A stretch of DNA of 64,000 bases from Limosilactobacillus mucosae DSM 13345 (GCF_001436025.1 NZ_AZEQ01000011.1:1-64000), one strand, 5' to 3'; positions 46,696-56,724 are shown, counted from the first letter of the stretch. Numbers and translations: made by a program. Notes: generated by a model not told the origin, from the letters alone.

Positions 46696-48237
46696 TCAGC
46701 GGATTACCGTCCCCGCAAAGCTTGGCATAAAGTAAGGACTGATCGTCTCAATCTCAACGTTTTGCCCAGGCTGTGGTGCAGCTACGTACTGATTGTTGCC
46801 GATGTAGATGGCACAATGATAGGTACTCCCATGATTGCCCCAGAATAAGACATCACCTGGCTGAGCTTCAGCAACTGAATGCTGACTGACGCAGCTTTCC
46901 AAAGATACCGTATAGTGTGGCAGCGAGATTCCTTCCGCATTTTGGAAAACATAGTCGACCAAACCAGAACAGTCCATTCCGGAAAGCGAAGCCCCGCCCC
47001 ATACGTATGGAATGTTGGCGTTGGCCAGCTTAACCGCCAGACTCACTACCGAACCAGTCGTCAGATCCGAACTGCTGTTGGTTGAAGCAGCAGTGTCCGC
47101 AGCAACAGTCGTACTATTGGCACCTGCCTGTTCTGACGTACTGGATGAACTAGTTGAAGCAGCCGCAGTGGAATAGTCAGTAGTCGCAGTCTGAGTACTT
47201 GCCGCTGACGAATCGGCGGCTGCCAGACTGGTCGAAGAAGCTGCTTGCTGATTGGTTGATTCTGCAACTGATGAAGCCACTGTAGACTGTGTTGGTTGTT
47301 CAGCCGATGCGCTTTCGTTGATTGCATCTGCCGAACTGATTGCCGCCGCGGTCGTTGTTGTGCTGGATGCAGCAGTCTGCTCAACGGGTACCGTTTCACT
47401 GGTTGAGCTTGCAGCCGTCGTTGCAGCGGATTGATCATCAAAACTGGAAACTGTATCTGCCGAAGCCATATTAGCAGCTGACGATTCCGCAGATACCATC
47501 TCTGATGATGCTGCTGTAGATGATTGTTCAGTGCCGCTGGTCAAATCCTGCGCTGAAGTTACTGCAGGAGTGGCCGCTTGACTTAAAGCAGCTGCAGGTT
47601 CATCGGCTTGACTTGCCTGTGATGCCGCATTACTGTTTGAATCCGTACCATCTGAGGCGGTCGATTCAGCTGAGACAACCGGTGCTGTCTGAACGACTGT
47701 TTGACTGACGGAACCGGCATTAGCCGTTGCTGGTACGCTGACAGCAGTATTTGATGCTTCAGCTGCTGAGGTTGAAGCTGGCGTTTGACTGGCAGCCGCC
47801 GTTCCTTTGACAATCAGTTGCTGACCAATCACCAGCTGATCAGGATTGCTCAGATGATTCCAGCTTACCAGGTCAGCAAGCGATACATGCAGCCGTTCAC
47901 TGATCTGACTCAGCGTGTCGCCACTTTTGACCGTGTAAGAGTCACTATCAACAGCTGAAGTTTGACTGACAGTACTGTTTTTTGACAGTTCCAGCTGTTG
48001 GCCGGCATAGATCAGATCAACGCTGCTGTTGATTTTTTTAACATGAGGATTGGCATCTTCAATTGCGTTAACGCTGGTTTGGTATTGATTCGCCAGATCC
48101 CAAACAGTATCACCATCTTTAACGGTAACCTGATCAGCTTTGGCATGAGCCGTTGCCAGCAGGCTCAATGCACTGACCGTTCCCAACAGCCATTGCCGGC
48201 CATGCCGCTGATGCTGAGCTTTGATCCGTTTAACCAT
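46696..48237 (-). CDS. Secreted LysM and NlpC/P60 cell-wall hydrolase
   Basis: Predicted exported peptidoglycan endopeptidase of 513 residues. Basic N-terminus plus hydrophobic core LLGTVSALSLLATAHAKA forms a signal peptide cleaved near AKA. Two LysM domains follow (about 36-82, VKDGDTVWDLANQYQ; and about 98-143, VKSGDTLSQISERL), then about 240 residues of Ser/Thr/Ala low complexity, then a C40 domain with catalytic Cys in MDCSGLVDYVF and His in STYHCAIYIG. The linker contains no Pro-rich or anchoring motif. AGAGGTG precedes the ATG. It should cleave gamma-D-Glu-diamino-acid bonds, as other family members do. Confidence 0.9.
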   Translation of the reverse strand: MVKRIKAQHQRHGRQWLLGTVSALSLLATAHAKADQVTVKDGDTVWDLANQYQTSVNAIEDANPHVKKINSSVDLIYAGQQLELSKNSTVSQTSAVDSDSYTVKSGDTLSQISERLHVSLADLVSWNHLSNPDQLVIGQQLIVKGTAAASQTPASTSAAEASNTAVSVPATANAGSVSQTVVQTAPVVSAESTASDGTDSNSNAASQASQADEPAAALSQAATPAVTSAQDLTSGTEQSSTAASSEMVSAESSAANMASADTVSSFDDQSAATTAASSTSETVPVEQTAASSTTTTAAAISSADAINESASAEQPTQSTVASSVAESTNQQAASSTSLAAADSSAASTQTATTDYSTAAASTSSSSTSEQAGANSTTVAADTAASTNSSSDLTTGSVVSLAVKLANANIPYVWGGASLSGMDCSGLVDYVFQNAEGISLPHYTVSLESCVSQHSVAEAQPGDVLFWGNHGSTYHCAIYIGNNQYVAAPQPGQNVEIETISPYFMPSFAGTVIR

Positions 48238-48452
48238 GAATTTAACACCTCTTTGAGCTTTACTCGATTGACGTCAAGACGCCACGGAAAAAATTTATAC
48301 TCTTTTAATTTAACATTTTTTACCGCATATTTGAAGGCGTCACCATGTTCGCTTTATTGGTGATAACCAGTCAATCGCTTGCTAAATGCCGTGTTAAGCC
48401 TTTTCAAAAAGATTAAGACTTTCTAAAAAAAGTCATATTTGATAAATTTTAT

Positions 48453-48481
48453 TTAACAATTGGTCAATTAGTCTTTATATT
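48453..48481 (+). promoter_or_regulatory. Candidate promoter of the Spx-like gene
   Basis: TTAACA (48453-48458), 17-base spacer, TATATT (48476-48481). It lies 55 bases before the start codon in the AT-rich 300-base gap between two genes. Confidence 0.5.
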
Positions 48482-48535
48482 ATTGTCAAACTTGCTAAAA
48501 TGTCTTTTAAAGCACATAAAAGGTGGTTCGTTCAA

Positions 48536-48958
48536 ATGGTTAATCTGTATTTTCATACTAATGATCCTTCCAAGCGCAAAGCCGTTCAATGGTTTGCCAA
48601 GCATGATATCGCGTTGACGCAGCGCAACATTGAGAAAGAACCATTGAGCGCAGCCGAGATTCAGCAGCTGCTGACGATTTCTTTAAACGGCACTGACGAC
48701 TTGGTATCTCAGCGCTCTCGTGAAACCAAGGCCTTAAAGATTGATCCCGATCAAATGACGCTCAACGAATTAACCGCAGCTATTCAAAAAAGTCCGCATA
48801 TCTTAAAAAACCCGATTATTTTTAGTGAGAATAAGTTGATTACGGGCTTCGACAAAGAAAAAATGGGACTCTTTATCTCCAAACAGCAGCGGCGCATCGA
48901 GTTAAAACGACTTCTACAAAGTTTCGCCACGCCAAGTCCGCAGGCTAAACCGGCTTAG
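48536..48958 (+). CDS. Spx/ArsC-family protein lacking the redox motif
   Basis: A 140-residue protein of the ArsC/Spx fold: MVNLYFHTNDPSKRKAVQWF, EPLSAAEIQQLL, LTISLNGTDDLVSQRSR and ILKNPIIFSENKLITGFDKEKM follow the Spx pattern in order. Spx normally carries CxxC or CxxS near residues 10-13; here the loop is THTND-like (HTNDPS), without any cysteine, so thiol sensing is not expected. It may still bind the RNA polymerase alpha C-terminal domain. ATG at 48536 follows AAAGGTGG; the track of open codons before it has no site. Own promoter and terminator. Confidence 0.75.
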   Translation: MVNLYFHTNDPSKRKAVQWFAKHDIALTQRNIEKEPLSAAEIQQLLTISLNGTDDLVSQRSRETKALKIDPDQMTLNELTAAIQKSPHILKNPIIFSENKLITGFDKEKMGLFISKQQRRIELKRLLQSFATPSPQAKPA

Positions 48959-48981
48959 GCTGCCCAATACTTAATATAACT

Positions 48982-49017
48982 AAAAAGGATTCAGCATTGA
49001 AGCGCTGAATCCTTTTA
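48982..49017. terminator. Bidirectional terminator between the Spx-like gene and prs
   Basis: Stem aaaaggattcagc / gctgaatcctttt with an 8-base loop; T-runs on both strands. Confidence 0.9.
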
Positions 49018-49019
49018 GT

Positions 49020-50021
49020 TTAGTCTTCAACCGGTTTAACTTCCGGCATGTTGTAGAGATAGTGAATCGATTCGTGATTATGAATGCTTGCAACGGCGCC
49101 GGCCAACAGATCAGCAATCGACAGCCGCACCAGCTTATCGATCCGTTTTTCTGCCGGCAGATCGATCGTATCGGTAACCACCATGTTTTTAACGGCTGAG
49201 TTTTGAATCCGTTCAACAGCGCCTTTTGATAAGACTGCATGCGTGGCAACGCCATAGACCTCTTTGGCACCACAGCTCTTGAGCAGTTCTGCTGAGTTGG
49301 CAACTCGGACGCCGGTATCAACGATGTCGTCAACTACCAGGGCCGTCTTATTGGCAACGTCCCCAATGATTGAGGTTGGCGTTTCCGTAGTTTTGGTGCC
49401 GCGCTGCTGTTCAAGATTACGATTATCAATAATGGCAATCGGCGTCCCCAAAAATTCAGCAAAGCGCCGTGCCAGCGTAACCCCAGCATGATCTGGTGCT
49501 ACAATGACCGTATTTTCCAAGTCAAGATCACTTTGCGCAAAGTAGGAAGCCAAAATTGGTGCAGCCTGCAGGTGATCAACCGGAATATCAAAGAAGCCTT
49601 GCAGCTGTGGTGCATGGAAGTCAATCGCAATCAAGCGGTCAATTTGATCCATCTCCAACAGGTTGGCAATCAGCTTGGCCGTGATCGGTTCCCGACTGCG
49701 GGCTTTTCGATCTTGACGAGCATAGCCATAGTAAGGCATGATCACGTTGATTTTTGCCGCACTAGCCCGCCGCAAGGCATCGACCATGATCAAAAGCTCC
49801 ATCAGATTGGTGTTAACCGGCTGAGAAACGGATTGCAAAACATATACTTCGCGACCACGAACGCTTTCGTTGATGGTAATCGAGATTTCGCCATCCGCAA
49901 AGTGCGTAATCGTAGCATCCGACAGCGGCAATCCTAATTTTTCAGACAATCGCCGTGCCAGTGGCTGATTGGAGTTCAGCGCAAACAGACGAACGTTTTC
50001 TGCATTTTCAATCTTGCTCAT
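49020..50021 (-). CDS. prs: Ribose-phosphate pyrophosphokinase
   Basis: Makes PRPP from ribose 5-phosphate and ATP, feeding purine, pyrimidine, histidine and NAD synthesis. The 333-residue class-I protein shows KARSREPITAKLIAN, IDFHAPQLQGFFDIPVDHL and APDHAGVTLARR. The PRPP-binding loop reads VVDDIVDTGVRV, where the usual form is DDIIDTAGTI, so the phosphate-binding Ala-Gly-Thr is altered. Such forms occur as second Prs copies in lactobacilli, as far as I recall. GGAGG precedes the ATG. It is a separate unit ending at a shared terminator. Confidence 0.9.
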   Translation of the reverse strand: MSKIENAENVRLFALNSNQPLARRLSEKLGLPLSDATITHFADGEISITINESVRGREVYVLQSVSQPVNTNLMELLIMVDALRRASAAKINVIMPYYGYARQDRKARSREPITAKLIANLLEMDQIDRLIAIDFHAPQLQGFFDIPVDHLQAAPILASYFAQSDLDLENTVIVAPDHAGVTLARRFAEFLGTPIAIIDNRNLEQQRGTKTTETPTSIIGDVANKTALVVDDIVDTGVRVANSAELLKSCGAKEVYGVATHAVLSKGAVERIQNSAVKNMVVTDTIDLPAEKRIDKLVRLSIADLLAGAVASIHNHESIHYLYNMPEVKPVED

Positions 50022-50099
50022 TTAAATCCTCCACGCAATTATGTTAAACATTAAGAATATTATCGCAACAAATCCCTTGTTGTGCAAGCCGTATCTGAT

Positions 50100-52598
50100 T
50101 TAATCGTCATTAGGCGTAACGTTTTGCATTCCAATCATCGGGTCAATCGCCTCTTGTTCAATCAGCCGTGCAGTCAAACGATCTGGCAACTGTGCGGCTG
50201 GCTGCGGCTGGGCCTGAGGATCGCTATTTTGGTGATGATGCTTTAAAAAATCAATTGCTTCTGCTTTAGGAACGTTGGCAAACAGATTGATTCCCTCATC
50301 ATCACTGACCGGCTCGGGTGCCCGATAAAAATCTGGCTGCTGCCAAACCTTGAGCAGGCGATCAGGCAGCATCGTGTGTCGAGCCAGGGGCGGCTGCTGG
50401 ATACAATCCTGAAAAGCTTCTGGCTGACCAAGCAGCAGCAGGAAATCAGTCGCCCGTGTGACTCCCGTATACAGCAGATTACGCTGGTACATCAAGCGGT
50501 AGTTGGCCAGCATCAATAGGATCACCATTTTAAACTGACTCCCCTGTGATTTATGAATCGTTACACAGTACGCCAGCTGTAGATTGGCCAATTCTTTGCG
50601 ATTATAGCTAACCTCGTTGTCATTGTTAAAACGGACGGTTACCTTGAGCGGCTTTTTGGCTGATTTAGTCTGTGGAGCATTGTCGCCTCCTTCAATCGCG
50701 GCAATGATTCCCATGTCGCCATTATAGACGTTGTTGCTTGGGTCGTTGACTGTTTGAATTACCTTATCGCCTTTACGAAAAACCGTCTCACCAAATTTAA
50801 CCTCCTGCCGATTTGGACTGGCGGGATTCAAATGATCCTGTAGATTGCGGTTTTGCTGGTCAATGCCGGCAATTCCCTTATGCATTGGGATCAAGACCTG
50901 CACGTTCATTAGATCACATCCCGGCTGGCTTAGTCCCCAATCCATCAGCTGATTGATAAACCGGCCAGCATTTTGAGCATCAGTTGGAATAAACGAGCGA
51001 TCCGGCAAGGCCTGCTTAAACAAATCAGCTGGTACCTGGCCTTCATTGATGCTTTTTGACAGCGGAATGATCGTTGATTTAGCTGACTGACGATGAATCT
51101 GCGTCAAGCGAACCTGCGGCAGTTGGGCAAAGCTTAAAAGATCCCGAAAAACCTGTCCTGGACCAACTGACGGCAATTGATCCTGATCACCAACCAAAAC
51201 CACATGCATCGTTTGAGGAATCGCGGCGACTAAAGTCTTAAACAGCAATGTGTCAACCATCGACATCTCATCAACGATCAGCAGACTGCCTTTCAAACGG
51301 CTAGCTGTCATTTTAGATGGCGTTTCTTGGCCAGTCAGTCCCAATAGATGGTGAATCGTGCTGGCTGGCATCTTGGTTGCAGCCGCCATTTGCTGGGCAG
51401 CTCGACCGGTTGGCGCCGCTAAAATGATTTCTTCATCATCAACACCATGCAGCTGAGCAAAGCTGTTAACGATCCCCCGAATAATGGTCGTCTTCCCTGT
51501 CCCTGGTCCTCCAGTAAGTAAAAGCACCTTGGATTCAAGCGCCATTTTGATTGCTTTTTTCTGCTGCTGGTCATAATCGATCCGGGCTGCCTTTTCTGCA
51601 GTCTGGACGGCCTCATCAACCCGTTTTTCGTCAACTTTGGCTTCAGTAAACAAAATTCGATGCAGATGCTCAGCAATCAGCCATTCGGAATTATACAAGA
51701 AGCGTGGATAGATATGTTCGGCATCCTCAGCCTGCAGTTGATGGGTTTTAATCAGCTCAGCCAGCTCGTTTTCAAACAGCGCTGCATCGGATACGTTGCC
51801 CAGCTGACCCATTGCACGTGCGATCAGTGTCTTTTGACTGACATAGGTAGCACCTTGATTCATAGTTTCTTGATTTAAGACTTCCAATAAGGCTGCCGCA
51901 ATTCGCCGCGGATCATCTGGTGCAATTCCCAAGACCCCGGCAGCAAAGTCCGCCCGACCAAAACCGATGCGATCAATATCCAAAACCAGTTGATAGGGAT
52001 TCTCTTTGATGACCTTCATCGTATCCGCACCGTATTTATTAATGATCCGCTCACTGAGACGATCCTTAAAACCGAGTTTGGCCAGCCATTCTACAAGTTC
52101 ATCATTCATTTGGTGCTCATCATGGCGGGCATTGAAATAATCAGCAGCCAGCTTGCGATCAGCCTCATTAGAAATCTTGATCTTCTCCAGTCGCTTAGGA
52201 TCATCAACGGTTTTGGCGACCGCTTTTTTGCCAAACTTCTTAAACAAGCGGTGGCTGATCTCGGCCGCATCCGTAACCGCAATCCCAGCCTGGTTTAAGG
52301 TCCCAGTCAGCTCATCTTCTGACTGCGGTAGGGCAATCTGACATCTCGCAGCCTCGAATTGCCGGCCATAATTGGCATTGTCGACCAGCCGACCGGTAAA
52401 TTCGTACATTTGGTGTTTTTTAATGTCTCCCAGTGGTCCCTTGACCGTAATCTCCATTTCTGACCAGGGAAAACTGGCCTCTTCCACATCAACTACGCAG
52501 ATACGAAAAGCTCTGGGTCCTTCTTCTTTAGCAAACTTGATAAAATTAACCGTCCCCCGCAGACTCTCTTTAGCTGATGCGCTTTTACTCTTGGCCAT
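50100..52598 (-). CDS. recD2: RecD2-type ATP-dependent DNA helicase
   Basis: SF1B 5'-3' helicase that acts without RecBC. The 832-residue product has an N-terminal OB domain (about 13-88), helix-hairpin-helix region (about 90-210), then the helicase core: LTGGPGTGKTTIIRG, LAAPTGRAAQQM, LIVDEMSMVDT, LVGDQDQLPSVGPGQ, and C-terminal VTIHKSQGSQFKMV and LYTGVTRATD. GGGAGG precedes the ATG. A neighbouring small gene encodes a second, related OB domain. It probably limits replication stress and recombination. Confidence 0.94.
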   Translation of the reverse strand: MAKSKSASAKESLRGTVNFIKFAKEEGPRAFRICVVDVEEASFPWSEMEITVKGPLGDIKKHQMYEFTGRLVDNANYGRQFEAARCQIALPQSEDELTGTLNQAGIAVTDAAEISHRLFKKFGKKAVAKTVDDPKRLEKIKISNEADRKLAADYFNARHDEHQMNDELVEWLAKLGFKDRLSERIINKYGADTMKVIKENPYQLVLDIDRIGFGRADFAAGVLGIAPDDPRRIAAALLEVLNQETMNQGATYVSQKTLIARAMGQLGNVSDAALFENELAELIKTHQLQAEDAEHIYPRFLYNSEWLIAEHLHRILFTEAKVDEKRVDEAVQTAEKAARIDYDQQQKKAIKMALESKVLLLTGGPGTGKTTIIRGIVNSFAQLHGVDDEEIILAAPTGRAAQQMAAATKMPASTIHHLLGLTGQETPSKMTASRLKGSLLIVDEMSMVDTLLFKTLVAAIPQTMHVVLVGDQDQLPSVGPGQVFRDLLSFAQLPQVRLTQIHRQSAKSTIIPLSKSINEGQVPADLFKQALPDRSFIPTDAQNAGRFINQLMDWGLSQPGCDLMNVQVLIPMHKGIAGIDQQNRNLQDHLNPASPNRQEVKFGETVFRKGDKVIQTVNDPSNNVYNGDMGIIAAIEGGDNAPQTKSAKKPLKVTVRFNNDNEVSYNRKELANLQLAYCVTIHKSQGSQFKMVILLMLANYRLMYQRNLLYTGVTRATDFLLLLGQPEAFQDCIQQPPLARHTMLPDRLLKVWQQPDFYRAPEPVSDDEGINLFANVPKAEAIDFLKHHHQNSDPQAQPQPAAQLPDRLTARLIEQEAIDPMIGMQNVTPNDD

Positions 52599-52878
52599 GC
52601 AAATCCTCCCTTACTTCCTGGTAGTCGACGGCACGAAACTGATTGCCAAAACGGGCGCGCGTCTGCCAGTAGCCAATGAAGCGATAGGCCTGACCGACTT
52701 TAAGCTGACCAAAGCGTCCAACCACGGTAATCTCAGCCTGCTTCTTGACAAACGGCGCTTCTAAAACCTGCACGTATAAGACTTGATAAAAACTGTTCGG
52801 CGCAACAAAAGCCGCCCGACGCAGAACGCCGATAAATGACGTTGCTGCCGGACGGCTATTTTTTTGAGCAGCAATCAT
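52585..52878 (-). CDS. Stand-alone OB-fold protein related to the RecD2 N-terminus
   Basis: A 97-residue protein that aligns with the first domain of RecD2: PNSFYQVLYVQVLEAP, then AEITVVGRFGQLKVGQAYRF and RARFGNQFRAVDYQEV here, against MEITVKGPLGDIKKHQMYEF and NANYGRQFEAARCQ in the helicase encoded just downstream. This small protein looks closer to the usual RecD2 N-terminus than the helicase's own copy does. Start overlaps the TPR gene's stop (ATGA) and its end overlaps recD2 by 14 bases, so all three are translationally coupled. No Shine-Dalgarno is clear. Role unknown; an accessory DNA-binding module is plausible. Confidence 0.72.
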   Translation of the reverse strand: MIAAQKNSRPAATSFIGVLRRAAFVAPNSFYQVLYVQVLEAPFVKKQAEITVVGRFGQLKVGQAYRFIGYWQTRARFGNQFRAVDYQEVREDLHGQE

Positions 52879-53561
52879 TTATCTTGACCAGATTGCTTTT
52901 GCAAAAAGTGCTCAATATCTGAAATACGTTTTTCGCTTTGTGCATAATAGTCTGGATCAAGCTGCTGTGACTGATTCAGGTAATCCTGGTAAGGCTCGCC
53001 TAAGACCATTGCCACCAGTCCTCGGTTGAACTGCGTATCAGCACGGCCTGGGTGACGCTTTAAGATCAGGTCATAGTAGTTTTTAGCCTGTTTAAACTCG
53101 CCCAGTGCCAATAACGAATCCCCAATTGCCTGATTGATTTCAGGATCTTGCGGACGCAGATCATGAGCCGTCAAACCATATGCCACCGCCTGCTGATAGT
53201 TTTTCTGCTTCATGTAGCTTTGCGCAAGCATCAAATAAGAATCGGCCTTCAGTTTGGCATCATCGATTTTATTGTACTGCTTGATTGCTTCATTGGTCTT
53301 GCCGACTGAGTAATAGACGTTGCCCAAGCCATAGTTTAACAGGTTGACGGCTTTGGCATCATTTTTCTTTTCAAAGATGCCCAAAGCCTTCATAAACAGC
53401 TCTTCTGCCTGCTCAAAGTCGTTAAGACGCGTCAAGAGTGCACCCAGGTCATAGTAATTGTTGAATTTGTCTGGTTCTTCATCGATTGCCATTACCAAGC
53501 GGTGAACCAGCTTTTGAGTCTGTTTTTTCTGTTCTTCGCGATTGATTTCTTGGTTGCTCAT
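52875..53561 (-). CDS. Tetratricopeptide repeat protein
   Basis: A 228-residue soluble protein with about five TPR units: YYDLGALLTRLNDFEQAEEL, LLNYGLGNVYYSVGKTNEAI, SYLMLAQSYMKQKNYQQAV, INQAIGDSLLALGEFKQA and FNRGLVAMVLGEPYQDYL. It should be a protein-interaction scaffold. ATG at 53561 has GGGGTGA close upstream; the GTG three codons earlier is part of that site. It lies between the phosphatase gene and the OB-fold/recD2 pair, as in many Firmicutes where a TPR gene precedes recD2. Confidence 0.85.
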   Translation of the reverse strand: MSNQEINREEQKKQTQKLVHRLVMAIDEEPDKFNNYYDLGALLTRLNDFEQAEELFMKALGIFEKKNDAKAVNLLNYGLGNVYYSVGKTNEAIKQYNKIDDAKLKADSYLMLAQSYMKQKNYQQAVAYGLTAHDLRPQDPEINQAIGDSLLALGEFKQAKNYYDLILKRHPGRADTQFNRGLVAMVLGEPYQDYLNQSQQLDPDYYAQSEKRISDIEHFLQKQSGQDK

Positions 53562-53574
53562 ATTATTCACCCCA

Positions 53575-54234
53575 TTAAATCGTATCAGTCGGATCTAGAT
53601 GTTCTTTATGCAGATAAGTGGTATCGTTCCATTTTTCCAATTCAAAATGCTCAGCATCATCGGTTCTCAAAATCGTAGTCGATGTATTGCTAAGTCCGCC
53701 ACGATCCTTTAGATGGGCCATTGGAACTGCAAGCAGGCCATTAATGGCGGCATTTAAAGCGGCCCCATGGGAAACGATCAATAGATTTTGATTGCCGGAA
53801 TAGCAGCGTGCGTACTCTTTAACGGCCTGACCAACCCGAGCAATCACCTCAGGAAAACTCTCGCTTTGCACGATCGAGGCATCATAGCGATCAGGATGAT
53901 GTCGAAAACTGTCCAAAACCGCGGGCCACTTTTCAGCAACGGCGCTGAAATGCATTCCTTCCATCAGTCCCAGATCAAATTCACGCAGCCGACTGTCAAT
54001 CGTAAACGGCACCGTCTGCTCCAGATTGTCAAGCAGCGTCATTGCCGTAACGCGGGCTCGTTTAAGCGGACTAGCATAAACATGAGCAAAAGCGGTGTTA
54101 TTTAATGATTTCGCTAACAACTCAATTTCTTGATAACTGCTTTTCAAGAGCGGTGAATCGCCATGGGCACCTTGATAGCGCGATTGGAGGTTCCACTGAG
54201 TCTTACCATGTCTGATAAAATAGATCCTTGTCAT
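53575..54234 (-). CDS. Histidine phosphatase family protein
   Basis: Phosphoglycerate-mutase-like phosphatase of 219 residues. The phosphohistidine motif IRHGKTQWNLQSRYQG lies at the N-terminus, YASPLKRARVTAMTLL follows, DSRLREFDLGLMEGM carries the acidic residue, and the second catalytic His is in LIVSHGAALNAAI. The substrate cannot be deduced; the family includes phosphoglycerate mutases, alpha-ribazole and other phosphatases. GGAAGAG precedes the ATG. It probably starts the operon with the TPR and recD2 genes. Confidence 0.85.
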   Translation of the reverse strand: MTRIYFIRHGKTQWNLQSRYQGAHGDSPLLKSSYQEIELLAKSLNNTAFAHVYASPLKRARVTAMTLLDNLEQTVPFTIDSRLREFDLGLMEGMHFSAVAEKWPAVLDSFRHHPDRYDASIVQSESFPEVIARVGQAVKEYARCYSGNQNLLIVSHGAALNAAINGLLAVPMAHLKDRGGLSNTSTTILRTDDAEHFELEKWNDTTYLHKEHLDPTDTI

Positions 54235-54361
54235 TTTTCTCTTCCAAATGTCTGCCTTTTTTGATGTGTCTGCTTATATGATACCAAAAATAACTGGGAG
54301 ATAACCAATATTTATCATTATAAATATAAATAAAGATATCATTAAAGTACTCAATGATAGC

Positions 54362-54391
54362 AAAAAACCGCTCGCGGGTAACTGCAAGCGG
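54362..54391 (-). terminator. Terminator of mnmA
   Basis: Minus-strand ccgcttgc / gcgagcgg with an 8-base loop followed by six T, 22 bases past the stop codon. Confidence 0.9.
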
Positions 54392-54412
54392 CTCTGTCAA
54401 AGACAGTCTTGA

Positions 54413-55582
<1,170 letters not shown>

Positions 55583-55657
55583 CTACGAGTGAAGGTCGCG
55601 TGTTCACAGTGTTTTTCATTGTAACAAAGACACGCCCGGTTTGACCAGTAAAAAACA

Positions 55658-56002
55658 TTATTGACGATCAAAGATATGCCGCTCGACCATTTCATTCAAG
55701 ATGAAGTGATACTGAGTCGTCAATTCATCAGCACGCGGATGCCTAAAAATGTTGACTTCACGAAAGCCGTTGGTATTGACGGTTTCCATTTTAAAACCAG
55801 TCATTTCTGGATTGATGCGAATCTTCAAACGAGCAACTGGTTTGAATGGATTTTGCCGATCCAGGCTGCCTAAGTAGGTATAGACGCCCCGCGCTGACTG
55901 TTCAAATCCTAGATCAAGCAGCGTGTATTTTTTTATCTCCGGGCTGATTGAATATGTGTCAGTATCGCCGGGAAGCTTTAGCTTAGAAACGAATTCAGCC
56001 AT
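55658..56002 (-). CDS. DUF1831 family protein
   Basis: A 114-residue soluble protein matching the DUF1831 family of lactobacilli, with GFEQSARGVYTYLGSLD and PVARLKIRINPEMTGFKM. In many relatives this gene neighbours a cysteine desulfurase and mnmA, which points to tRNA thiolation or sulfur transfer. Here it follows mtnN almost directly, and no desulfurase gene intervenes. GAGGGATAAG precedes the ATG. Function is not established. Confidence 0.8.
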   Translation of the reverse strand: MAEFVSKLKLPGDTDTYSISPEIKKYTLLDLGFEQSARGVYTYLGSLDRQNPFKPVARLKIRINPEMTGFKMETVNTNGFREVNIFRHPRADELTTQYHFILNEMVERHIFDRQ

Positions 56003-56003
56003 C

Positions 56004-56708
56004 TTATCCCTCCTGAGCGTTTAGATCGCTAAACAGCTGCAAAAGCATCTTAGCTGAGCGCTTACCGGCTTCGATGATAAACTCATCAAATGAGACATTG
56101 GCCTTTTCATCACCAGTATCAGACATTGCCCGCACAACAACGTAAGGAAGCTTGTGATCACAGGCTACCTGTCCCACAGCAGCGCCCTCCATTTCAGCGG
56201 ACAGAGCATCTGGGAAGTGCTGCTTGATCTTGGCAATCGCAGCCTGACTGGCAACAAATTGATCACCCGAAACGATCAGGCCGCGCTTGACGTTCAAGCC
56301 AGTCTTTTCACCCGCCGTCATCAAGGCACTGCCCCATTGCTGTGAGGCTTTGAAACGAGGCGTTTTTTGCGGCAGCTGGCCGTATTCATAGCCAAAAGCA
56401 GTCGCGTCAACATCATGATAGGCCGTCTCTGAAGAAACCACCACATCGCCAACATGCAGGCCTTCGCCAATCCCGCCAGCTGAACCAGAATTGATAATGA
56501 CGTCAACGGCAAAGTCCACTGCCAAATGCTCAGCAGTAATCGCAGCCTCAACCTTGCCGATCCCAGATTCAACCAGTACGACGTCTTGACCATCAATTTG
56601 ACCGGCAAAGTACTCTTTATCGCCCAGCGTCTTGGTCCGATTATTTTTTAGAGCTGCCTTTAGTTCCTTAATCTCCTCTTGCATCGCACAAATAATTCCA
56701 AACTTCAT
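56004..56708 (-). CDS. mtnN: 5'-methylthioadenosine/S-adenosylhomocysteine nucleosidase
   Basis: Splits methylthioadenosine and S-adenosylhomocysteine into adenine plus the thio-ribose, clearing by-products of methylation and polyamine synthesis. The 234-residue protein starts MKFGIICAMQEEIKELK, has VINSGSAGGIG, GDQFVAS, AEMEGAAVGQVA and VRAMSDTGDEKANVSFDEF with the catalytic Asp. AAGGAAG precedes the ATG. The adenine released can be used by the apt or ade products encoded elsewhere in this window. Confidence 0.95.
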   Translation of the reverse strand: MKFGIICAMQEEIKELKAALKNNRTKTLGDKEYFAGQIDGQDVVLVESGIGKVEAAITAEHLAVDFAVDVIINSGSAGGIGEGLHVGDVVVSSETAYHDVDATAFGYEYGQLPQKTPRFKASQQWGSALMTAGEKTGLNVKRGLIVSGDQFVASQAAIAKIKQHFPDALSAEMEGAAVGQVACDHKLPYVVVRAMSDTGDEKANVSFDEFIIEAGKRSAKMLLQLFSDLNAQEG

Positions 56709-56724
56709 TAAGATCTTCCTTCCA

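Noticed and set aside
54203-54400. 65-codon minus-strand frame between mnmA and the phosphatase gene
   Set aside because: Very AT-rich, overlaps the mnmA terminator and shows no site or family.
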